Shown: positions 57,438 to 64,000 of the stretch, piece after piece | How positions within the stretch are numbered: the first letter of the stretch is position 1 | Layout of the letters: every line of letters starts with the position of its first letter | DNA from: Ectopseudomonas alcaliphila | Lineage (GTDB): Bacteria; Pseudomonadota; Gammaproteobacteria; Pseudomonadales; Pseudomonadaceae | NCBI RefSeq assembly: GCF_900101755.1 | Contig: NZ_FNAE01000001.1 | Coordinates: 1,364,001 to 1,428,000 of the forward strand | Length of the DNA: 64,000 bases | Direction of reading: 5' to 3' | Translations under genes and position numbers: made by a program | The notes under the pieces: generated by a model | Seen by the model: only the letters and a program-made list of their open reading frames with translations | Database searches by the model: none | What the model was told of the DNA's origin: nothing

Positions 57438-58196
57438 CTACGGAGCGATGGGCGGCATCGGTGCATGCGGCAGCCAGCGCCTGAGGATAGCCGCGAGGCT
57501 GCCGTCGTCATGCATCTGCTGTAACGCGCGCTGCCAGCGCACCACTCGCACCACCGAAGTCTGCGGGGAGAAGGCGATGTAATAGGCCGAACGCATGAAC
57601 GGCACATGCGCGGTGACGTCCTGCGGTTTGAGGTCGACAGCAGCCAGCTCGCCAGCCAGGGTCAGGTCCTCGGTGGCGATCAGATTGACCCGGCCATGCT
57701 TGAGCATGGTCATCATCTGCTTCGAACTGGGCACGCCATAGAGGTTGGTAAAGCCCTTTGAGCCGAGGGTTTCGAAGGTGTACCACTGCTTGGGCAGCGC
57801 CAGTGGCCCGCTAGCCGCGGCCTGCTCCAACGTGTCGATGACGAGCTCACGGGACTTGAGCGAGTAGAAACTGGTGGTGCCGACCACGATGGGCCCGACC
57901 CACTGGAACCTGTTTTCGCGCTCGGCTGTGCGCACGGTGGAAAACAGCGCGACATCTTCCTCCTGTTGGGCCAGATGCAACGCCCGCGTCCAGGGCATCA
58001 ATTCGATCTGCCCGCTGTCGCCGGTACGCGCCAGCAACGCCCTGACCACCTCGACGGAGAAACCGCTGGGCTCGCCCTCGCGCATGAAGCTCATCGGCGG
58101 CGCATCCTCGGTGAGCAGACGCAGCTGTGCCGCCGCCGGCGCGCACAGCGCCGCCAGCAAGACACATAACCATCGATACACACGCTTACCCATCAT
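57438..58196 (-). CDS. Periplasmic solute-binding protein, SBP_bac_3 type (paralogue A)
   Basis: 252-residue secreted protein with a signal peptide ending near APAAA and the amino-acid-binding fold of family 3 (RLLTEDAPPMSF, ALFSTVRTAERENRFQWVGP). No permease or ATPase gene is adjacent. The ATG at 58196 follows GGAGG; a GTG three bases earlier is possible. About half identical by eye to the next gene and divergent mainly in the signal peptide and C-terminus, so the two arose by tandem duplication. Ligand unknown. Confidence 0.88.
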   Translation of the reverse strand: MMGKRVYRWLCVLLAALCAPAAAQLRLLTEDAPPMSFMREGEPSGFSVEVVRALLARTGDSGQIELMPWTRALHLAQQEEDVALFSTVRTAERENRFQWVGPIVVGTTSFYSLKSRELVIDTLEQAAASGPLALPKQWYTFETLGSKGFTNLYGVPSSKQMMTMLKHGRVNLIATEDLTLAGELAAVDLKPQDVTAHVPFMRSAYYIAFSPQTSVVRVVRWQRALQQMHDDGSLAAILRRWLPHAPMPPIAP

Positions 58197-58251
58197 CACC
58201 CCGCCCCTCCGGCTTGCAGCCTAGCAAGCCGTGGAGCGCCATGCAGCCACT

Positions 58252-59025
58252 TCACTCGAGGCGCAGCAAATCGATCAACGTCCGCTCATCGGCCGTCGGA
58301 AACCAGTGCCGATAGATCCGTTCCAGGCTGCCGTCATGACGCATCTGCTGCAGCGCCTGCCGCCAGCGCGCGACACGACCGGCATCGGTCTGCAAGGAAA
58401 AGGCGATATAGGAGTCATTGGCCATCAGGTCGAACTGTGCCTGCAGCTGCTCCGCATTCATGCCCTGCTCGGCGAGCATGCCGTCGAGGGTCAGGGTGTT
58501 GGCCAGCAGCAGCTTGACCCGACCATGACGAAACATGCGCAGCATGTCCTGAGGCGTCGGCACGCCATACAGGTTCTCCAGTTTCTGCTCGCGCAGCAGT
58601 TCGTAGCTGTACCACTGCTTGGGTACGGCGAGGGTGCCGAGTTGGCGCACGTCGTCCAGGCTGGTAACCCGCAGCCCTGCATCCTTGTGCGTGTAGAAAC
58701 GCGTATAACCTCGCGCGATCGGTCCGACCCACTGAAACTCGGCTTCGCGCTGCGCCGTGCGCACGGTGGAGAACAATGCCGTGTCGGCCTGATGACGAAC
58801 CTGGTGATAGCCACGCGTCCAGGGCACCAGTTCGATACTTGCCGGCTCGCCGGTGCGGCGGATCAACTCCTCGACCACCGCCACAGCCATGCCACTCGGC
58901 TTGCCATTCTCGAGATAGCTGAAGGGTCGATAGTCTTCGGTATACAGCCGCAAATCGGCAGCCGCCACGTGAACGCAGAAGCTGCAGAACAACAACAGAA
59001 CTGCGACCGGGTACTTCAGGTTCAT
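58252..59025 (-). CDS. Periplasmic solute-binding protein, SBP_bac_3 type (paralogue B)
   Basis: 257-residue secreted protein with signal peptide (about 1-22, ending VAAA) and the same layout as paralogue A: LRLYTEDYRPFSYLENGKPSG, ALFSTVRTAQREAEFQWVGP, LAVPKQWYSYELL, LYGVPTPQDMLRM. The shared STVRTA and PKQWY motifs are not those of typical amino-acid transport proteins, and no transporter lies nearby; a sensing or accessory role is possible. Confidence 0.88.
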   Translation of the reverse strand: MNLKYPVAVLLLFCSFCVHVAAADLRLYTEDYRPFSYLENGKPSGMAVAVVEELIRRTGEPASIELVPWTRGYHQVRHQADTALFSTVRTAQREAEFQWVGPIARGYTRFYTHKDAGLRVTSLDDVRQLGTLAVPKQWYSYELLREQKLENLYGVPTPQDMLRMFRHGRVKLLLANTLTLDGMLAEQGMNAEQLQAQFDLMANDSYIAFSLQTDAGRVARWRQALQQMRHDGSLERIYRHWFPTADERTLIDLLRLE

Positions 59026-59104
59026 TACGTAACACCGTCAAGGGCGCGCCCTACAGCGAATTCAGGGCGGCCAGGAGCAGGATCATAAACCCGCACTTCG
59101 CCCA

Positions 59105-60028
59105 TCACCAAGGCTGTTGCGGCGCTGTCATTTCAGCCAACTCCCTGGCGGTCAGTACCCGAGGTTCGAGCAACAGTTGCAGGCGCGAAATGGCGCGCTC
59201 GCCACTCAGGGCCCGATGCACCAGGCGCACCGCATGATCGCCCATGGCCTGCGGCTGCTGAAGCAACAGGGCGTGAATCTGTCCTTCGCGCACGGCATCG
59301 AACAGCAGCTCGCCACCGTCGAAGCCGACGAAGTCCAGCGTACCGGCCTTGCCCAGTTGGCGCAGCGCCGCGAGGGTCGCCCGGCTGCTGGTGCCATTGG
59401 GGCTGAACAGACCGTCGAGCTTGGGCAACTGCTCGCTCAGGGCGTCGACGATGCGCTGGCGGTCATCACCCAGGTAGGTGTCGAAGACCACCTGCAGCCC
59501 CGACACCTGAGCCGCCAGCAAAAAACCGCGCTCACGCTCCTCGGTCGATTGCAGCCCAGGTCGCAGGCGCAATACGCCCACTCTGCCACCCCGGCCGAGA
59601 CGCTCGGCCAATTGTTGCCCGGCCAGCTGACCTGCGAGGAAGTTGTCGGTCGCCACCAGTGCGTAGGCGCCATCCCCCGCAACGCCGCGGTCGACATAGA
59701 CGGTGGGAATACCTTCGGCGCGCAAGGCCGAGATCCGGGTATCGATGGCATCGCCAGCCGGGGCGATGATCAACGCCTTGCACCCCTGTGCAAGTACGCG
59801 ATCTATCAATTGCAACTGCACCTCGACGCTGCCTTCCTGGGCCGGGCCGCGCGTGTAGAGCTCCAATTGCAGATCGTCAGCGGTGCGTCTCGCGCCGGCC
59901 TCCAGCTCGCTCCAGTAGGCCGACGTGCCAGCCGGCACCAGCCCGATGCAGTCACGCGCCCAGGCAGGCATCGCCGACAGGCCCCAGACGCTCAGCAGCA
60001 GGCAAATGAAAAGGGTGGTTCTTGGCAT
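59105..60028 (-). CDS. Periplasmic sugar-type binding protein (Peripla_BP_4)
   Basis: 307-residue secreted protein of the ribose-binding/LacI-like fold: signal peptide (1-25), CIGLVPAGTSAYWSELEAGA, ALIIAPAGDAIDTRI, TDNFLAGQLAGQQLAERLG, LDFVGFDGGELLFDAV. Third orphan binding protein in a row but of a different family. The ATG at 60028 with GGGAG upstream is chosen over TTG six bases earlier. Ligand unknown; autoinducer, sugar or nucleoside are possible in this family. Confidence 0.87.
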   Translation of the reverse strand: MPRTTLFICLLLSVWGLSAMPAWARDCIGLVPAGTSAYWSELEAGARRTADDLQLELYTRGPAQEGSVEVQLQLIDRVLAQGCKALIIAPAGDAIDTRISALRAEGIPTVYVDRGVAGDGAYALVATDNFLAGQLAGQQLAERLGRGGRVGVLRLRPGLQSTEERERGFLLAAQVSGLQVVFDTYLGDDRQRIVDALSEQLPKLDGLFSPNGTSSRATLAALRQLGKAGTLDFVGFDGGELLFDAVREGQIHALLLQQPQAMGDHAVRLVHRALSGERAISRLQLLLEPRVLTARELAEMTAPQQPW

Positions 60029-60194
60029 GTTCAACTCCCGGACCCTGCCATCACTTTAGCATCGCCATGCCGTGCTGCGACGCCTGTCGGCAAGCTGTCG
60101 ACTCATACTTTTTCACATTCAAAACCGACAGTCGGGCTAGCCCTGGCGCGCCGGGCAGGCGATCATCGGGCTTCCTACGCAGACTCCAGCTACC

Positions 60195-60923
60195 ATGACC
60201 GCCACTACTGACAGCCGTACCCCGACGCACAAGCCCCGCCCGCTGATCGATCTGGCCATCAGCATCCTGATTCCCTCGTTCATTCTGATGAAGCTCAGTG
60301 GCGAGCACCGTCTCGGCGCCGATGGCGCGTTGATCCTGGCCCTGGCGTTCCCGCTGGGCTGGGGCGCTTTCGAGCTGATCAAATACCGCAAATTCAACTT
60401 CATCGCCCTGCTCGGCCTGATCAGTGTCGCGCTGACCGGCGGTATCGGCCTGCTCAAGCTCGACACCCAGTGGCTGGCAGTCAAGGAAGCGCTGATCCCC
60501 GGCCTGATCGGCATCGCCGTACTGGTTTCGACGCGCACCCGCTACCCGCTTATCCGCACCCTGCTGTTCAACAAGACGGTGCTCAACATCGACAAGATCC
60601 ACGACCGTCTCGAGCAAGGCGGCCATGTCGAGCACTTCGAGACGCGCCTGATGCGCGCGACCTACTGGCTCAGCGGCACCTTCTTCTTCTCCTCGTTCAT
60701 GAACTACGTGCTGGCCAAATGGATCGTGGTCAGCCCGGCCGGCACCGAGGCGTTCAATGACGAACTGGGGCGCATGACCCTGCTCAGCTACCCGATGATC
60801 GCCATTCCCTCGATGATCATGCTGATGGCCATCTTCTACTACCTGTGGAAGACCATTCACGGCCTGACCGGCCTGAGCCTGGAAGACATCATGGCCAACA
60901 GCGGCCAGGAATCGCAGTCCTGA
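60195..60923 (+). CDS. VC0807-like membrane protein
   Basis: 242-residue protein with about six helices. PLIDLAISILIPSFILMKLSG, RTRYPLIRTLLFN and the closing TIHGLTGLSLEDIM match proteins annotated as the VC0807 family, with no known function. It is divergent from the third binding-protein gene. No clear Shine-Dalgarno before the ATG. Confidence 0.8.
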   Translation: MTATTDSRTPTHKPRPLIDLAISILIPSFILMKLSGEHRLGADGALILALAFPLGWGAFELIKYRKFNFIALLGLISVALTGGIGLLKLDTQWLAVKEALIPGLIGIAVLVSTRTRYPLIRTLLFNKTVLNIDKIHDRLEQGGHVEHFETRLMRATYWLSGTFFFSSFMNYVLAKWIVVSPAGTEAFNDELGRMTLLSYPMIAIPSMIMLMAIFYYLWKTIHGLTGLSLEDIMANSGQESQS

Positions 60924-60927
60924 ACCC

Positions 60928-60947
60928 CGCCGGCCCGCTGGCCGGCG
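60928..60947 (+). other. GC-rich hairpin between two membrane-protein genes
   Basis: CGCCGGCC and GGCCGGCG form an 8-bp stem around CGCT, directly after the stop of one gene and 10 bases before the next ATG. No T run. It occupies the place of the Shine-Dalgarno of the next gene. Confidence 0.45.
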
Positions 60948-60957
60948 TGCTCCTACC

Positions 60958-61395
60958 ATGCTGAGTTTGTCCGCCTATCCGGCACTGTTTCTCTCTGCCT
61001 TCGGCGCGGCGACGCTGCTGCCGCTGCAGTCCGAAGCGGTGCTGGTCGCCCTCCTGCTGGCCGGCCAGCATCCGCTCTGGGCCTTGCTGCTGGTGGCTAC
61101 CCTGGGCAATGTGTTGGGTTCCTGGGTCAACTGGCTGTTGGGCCGCTCCATCGAACACTATCGCGAGCGGCGCTGGTTCCCGGTCAGCCCGGCTCGGTTA
61201 CAGCAGGCACAAGGCTGGTATGCGCGTTATGGGCGCTGGTCGCTGCTGCTGAGCTGGATGCCGGTGATCGGCGATCCACTGACCCTGGTGGCCGGTGTGA
61301 TGCGTGAGCGCCTGTGGATATTCATTGCCATCGTCACCCTGGCCAAAGCCGGCCGTTACGCCGTGCTGGCCGCCATCACCCTGGCCTGGGTCTGA
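60958..61395 (+). CDS. yqaA: YqaA family (SNARE-associated/DedA-like) membrane protein
   Basis: 145-residue protein with four helices; LFLSAFGAATLLPLQSEAVL, GNVLGSWVNWLLGR and LLSWMPVIGDPLTLVAGVMR are typical of YqaA, a small member of the VTT/DedA superfamily that includes lipid scramblases. Its specific role is unknown. Starts 34 bases after the previous gene. Confidence 0.88.
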   Translation: MLSLSAYPALFLSAFGAATLLPLQSEAVLVALLLAGQHPLWALLLVATLGNVLGSWVNWLLGRSIEHYRERRWFPVSPARLQQAQGWYARYGRWSLLLSWMPVIGDPLTLVAGVMRERLWIFIAIVTLAKAGRYAVLAAITLAWV

Positions 61396-61586
61396 ATCAG
61401 ACGGCGACGGATACGTGCTTGCCTGTTGAGCGAAAGCAGTGCCTCCGTGATACTGCGCAGCGCGCCGCGAAGAGCATCATCAGCCTGCGGCCGTCGCGAG
61501 CCGACCTACAAGGTCGTGAACATTAGCCTCGACAGGCTCCCTGGCCGGCAAGATCGCCTACCGGGCCTGTAGAGCGAGGAGTTGCA

Positions 61587-62561
61587 GTGTCCGTTGTCGA
61601 AGCCAAACCCAAGCTGAAACGCAGCGACCTGATCTGGACGCTGATCGGTCTCATCGCCGTAGTGGCGTCCTGTTTCCTGCTTTACCGCGAACTACGCAAC
61701 ATCTCCCTCGACGAGATCGCCGACAGCCTGCGCGCGATCAGCCATCTGAACTGGCTGCTGGCAGCCGGCGCCACCCTCGGCGCTTACTGGGCCCTGGCCT
61801 GGTATGACCGAATCGCCGTCGCCCATCTCGGCAAGCAGATCCCCTGGCGTTTCATCACCCTGTGTTCCTTCACCACCTATGCCCTGGCCCACAACATCGG
61901 CGCCTCGGTGTTCTCCGGTGCAGTGGTGCGCTATCGCGCCTACCGCAGCAAGGGCCTGACGCCGCAGGAAATCGGCATCCTCATCGTCTTCTGTTCCTTC
62001 ACCTTCGCCCTCGGCACGCTGCTGGCCAGCGGTTGCGTGCTGATCGCCCAGCCCGATCTGATCCACCGGGTCGTCGATGTCACGCCACTGGTATCGGTGG
62101 TCATCGGCAGCGTGCTGCTGAGCCTGGTCGGCCTCTACGTGCTGGGCTCCTGGCGCCAGTTCAAGCCCTGGACATTGGGCAAGCTGCACGTCGAATATCC
62201 GCGCCTGCCCATCGTCGGTCGCCAACTGCTGGCTGGCCCGCTGGAATTGCTCTGTGCCGCGGCGATCATCTATTTCGCATTGCCGGCCGACAATCATCCC
62301 GGCTATCTGGTGGTGCTGGGCGTGTTCCTCGCCTCTTTCTCTTTGGCGCTGCTGTCCCATGCGCCAGGCGGCCTCGGCGTGCTGGAAGTGACCTTCCTCG
62401 CCGCTCTGCCGGAGATTCCCGCCGCCGATGTGCTGGCCGCGTTGATCGTGTTCCGCGTGTTCTACCTGCTGCTGCCGTTCGCCCTGTCGCTGCTGGTGGT
62501 ACTGGGTTTCGAATGGAGCCAGTGGAAGAGCAAACAGCACAATGCCAACCTGCCGTCCTGA
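61587..62561 (+). CDS. UPF0104/YbhN-like membrane protein (LPG synthase TM region)
   Basis: 324-residue protein with eight to nine helices, of the family that includes the flippase part of lysylphosphatidylglycerol synthases and YbhN. AHNIGASVFSGAVVRYRAYR and LLSHAPGGLGVLEVTFLAAL are the conserved stretches. There is no soluble synthase domain. GTG start at 61587 with GAGGAG upstream. The 191 bases before it (61396-61586) contain nothing recognisable. Confidence 0.88.
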   Translation: MSVVEAKPKLKRSDLIWTLIGLIAVVASCFLLYRELRNISLDEIADSLRAISHLNWLLAAGATLGAYWALAWYDRIAVAHLGKQIPWRFITLCSFTTYALAHNIGASVFSGAVVRYRAYRSKGLTPQEIGILIVFCSFTFALGTLLASGCVLIAQPDLIHRVVDVTPLVSVVIGSVLLSLVGLYVLGSWRQFKPWTLGKLHVEYPRLPIVGRQLLAGPLELLCAAAIIYFALPADNHPGYLVVLGVFLASFSLALLSHAPGGLGVLEVTFLAALPEIPAADVLAALIVFRVFYLLLPFALSLLVVLGFEWSQWKSKQHNANLPS

Positions 62562-62608
62562 CGACTCGCCGTCGCTGCGCCACTGACATAGAATGCGCGG
62601 CCATTTTT

Positions 62609-62633
62609 GTGGCCTGCCATCCCTGGCGGCCAC
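62609..62633. other. Hairpin upstream of the Hsp70 gene
   Basis: GTGGCC-T-GCCA-TCCC-TGGC-GGCCAC: a 10-bp stem with a single bulged base. A TAGAAT (62590-62595) lies upstream, so the hairpin may be in the leader of the following gene. The downstream CAAAAATTTCTCCCGTCAATTT is AT-rich and unlike its surroundings. Confidence 0.4.
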
Positions 62634-62699
62634 CCTTCGGGCCGTCGCTGCGCGACGTCAAAAATTTCTCCCGTCAATTTTTTCCGGCCCTGCGTTTTC

Positions 62700-63965
62700 A
62701 TGTCCTTTTCTACGCCCGCCCGCGCCTGCGGCATCGACTTCGGTACCTCCAACTCCACCGTCGGCTGGCTACGCCCCGGCCAGGACAGCCTGCTGCCTCT
62801 GGAAGACGGCAAGATCACCCTGCCCTCGGTGATCTTCTTCAACACCGAGGAGCGCCGCCCGGTCTATGGCCGCCTGGCCCTGCACGAGTATCTGGAAGGC
62901 TATGAGGGGCGCCTGATGCGCTCGCTGAAAAGCCTGCTGGGCTCCAAGCTGCTGAAAAGCGAAACCACCGTGCTCGGCAGCGCCCTGCCGTTCAAGGACC
63001 TGCTCGGCTTCTTCATCGGTGAGCTGAAGAAGCGCGCCGAAGCCCAGGCCGAACGCGCCTTCGAGGAAGTGGTGCTGGGCCGCCCGGTGTTCTTCGTCGA
63101 TGACGACCCGACTGCCGACCAGGAAGCGCAGAACACCCTGGTGGCCGTGGCGCACAAACTCGGCTTCAAGGACGTGTCGTTCCAGTACGAGCCCATCGCC
63201 GCGGCCTTCGACTACGAGTCGAACCTGGACCGCGAGGAGCTGGTGCTGATCGTCGACATCGGCGGCGGTACTTCGGACTTCTCCCTGGTGCGTCTGGCAC
63301 CCGAGCGCCACCACCTGGCGGAGCGTCAGAGCGATATCCTCGCCACCGGCGGTGTGCATATCGGCGGGACCGACTTCGACAAGCAGCTGTCGCTGGCCGG
63401 CGTGATGCCGCTGTTCGGCTATGGCAGCCGGATGAAGAGCGACGCCTTCATGCCCACCAGCTATCACCTCAACCTGGCCACCTGGCACACCATCAATGCC
63501 GTATACGCGCAGAAGACCCAGCTGGCGCTGCAGAACATGCGCTATGACATCGTCGACGCCACCGGCATCGACCGTCTGTTCGGCCTGATCGAACAGCGCG
63601 CCGGGCACTGGCTGGCGATGCAGGTGGAAGAGAGCAAGATCGCCCTCAGCGAGCAGGACGAGCGCCCCATCGATCTGTCACGTGTCGAACCGGGCCTGGT
63701 CGCCGAGCTGACCCGTCCGCTGTTCGAGAGCGCCATCGAGCCGCTGCTCGAACGCATCCGCGCCAGCCTCACCGGGCTGCTCGCCGATGCCGGCGTCAGC
63801 GCCGATCAGGTCGATACGCTGTTCTTCACCGGTGGTTCCAGCGGCGTGCCGGCGCTGCGCCAGAGCGTGGCAGCCATGTTGCCCAAGGCGCGCAGTGTGG
63901 AAGGCAACACCTTTGGCAGCATCGGCAGTGGCCTGGCCATCGAGGCGAAGAAACGCTACGGCTGA
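62700..63965 (+). CDS. yegD: Hsp70 family protein, YegD type
   Basis: 421-residue ATPase with the actin/Hsp70 nucleotide-binding fold: GIDFGTSNSTVGW (phosphate 1), VDIGGGTSDFSLVRL (phosphate 2), FFTGGSSGVPALRQ (adenosine) and FGSIGSGLAIE. It lacks the DnaK substrate-binding and lid domains, as YegD does. Substrate and partner are unknown. The ATG at 62700 matches the family N-terminus though no Shine-Dalgarno is clear. The last 35 bases of the window after its stop hold nothing recognisable. Confidence 0.92.
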   Translation: MSFSTPARACGIDFGTSNSTVGWLRPGQDSLLPLEDGKITLPSVIFFNTEERRPVYGRLALHEYLEGYEGRLMRSLKSLLGSKLLKSETTVLGSALPFKDLLGFFIGELKKRAEAQAERAFEEVVLGRPVFFVDDDPTADQEAQNTLVAVAHKLGFKDVSFQYEPIAAAFDYESNLDREELVLIVDIGGGTSDFSLVRLAPERHHLAERQSDILATGGVHIGGTDFDKQLSLAGVMPLFGYGSRMKSDAFMPTSYHLNLATWHTINAVYAQKTQLALQNMRYDIVDATGIDRLFGLIEQRAGHWLAMQVEESKIALSEQDERPIDLSRVEPGLVAELTRPLFESAIEPLLERIRASLTGLLADAGVSADQVDTLFFTGGSSGVPALRQSVAAMLPKARSVEGNTFGSIGSGLAIEAKKRYG

Positions 63966-64000
63966 GGCAGTTGCCCTCATTCTGTTTCCAAATGTGCCCA

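Noticed and set aside
62590..62595. TAGAAT as promoter of the Hsp70-type gene
   Set aside because: A possible -10 but with no acceptable -35 upstream and no other support; mentioned only in the hairpin entry.

Overview
The window is high-GC, densely packed chromosomal DNA of a Pseudomonas-type gammaproteobacterium. The evidence is the protein sequences (Fis, RetS, PrmA, PurH and CtpL are Pseudomonas-like over their whole length) and a gene order that, from memory, follows P. aeruginosa from speA (about PA4839) through retS (PA4856) and urt/ure to the PA4872 and YegD-like genes. Placement near the P. mendocina/oleovorans group is inference only. No rRNA, tRNA, CRISPR array, integrase or complete insertion sequence was seen.

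Region by region. 1-9.4 kb (minus strand): a chemoreceptor cut by the window edge, then penicillin-binding protein 1C and its usual partner, a thioester alpha-2-macroglobulin lipoprotein. A DUF559 nuclease-like gene bracketed by CT-rich palindromic repeats separates the pair. 9.5-12.5 kb: a MATE transporter, a MITE-like element, a GAF-GGDEF cyclase and a DUF2214 membrane protein. 12.6-16.9 kb (minus): speA, a YciH-type SUI1 protein, a NUDIX hydrolase and DUF2333. 17.1-35.9 kb (plus): the core block gcbA, ctpL, dsbD, aroQ, accB-accC, prmA, a zinc-ribbon protein, dusB-fis, purH, purD, retS, marC.

36-53 kb is a urea-nitrogen island carrying two independent urea-degrading routes. The ATP-dependent route (atzF and urea carboxylase) has its own GntR regulator. 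The high-affinity urea ABC transporter urtABCDE follows. Then comes urease structural and accessory DNA (ureD, ureA, two acetyltransferases, ureB, ureC); ureEFG are not in the window. Good sigma-54 promoter matches lie upstream of atzF (with two NtrC-like sites at enhancer distance and a dyad over the predicted start point) and upstream of ureD, so nitrogen control of both routes can be read from the sequence.

53-64 kb: a hemerythrin, a two-gene cassette of unknown function flanked by a perfect 22-bp direct repeat that ends at the stop codon of a TraR/DksA-type gene, a second copy of the MITE-like element, a PA4872-type oxaloacetate decarboxylase, an orphan type II secretion F-domain protein, three orphan periplasmic binding proteins, three membrane proteins and an Hsp70 of the YegD type.

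Short palindromic repeats of at least five families fill many intergenic gaps, especially inside urt/ure. The most interesting items are the two covarying copies of the 140-bp structured element, the direct-repeat cassette, the repeat-bracketed DUF559 gene and the nitrogen-control region in front of atzF.
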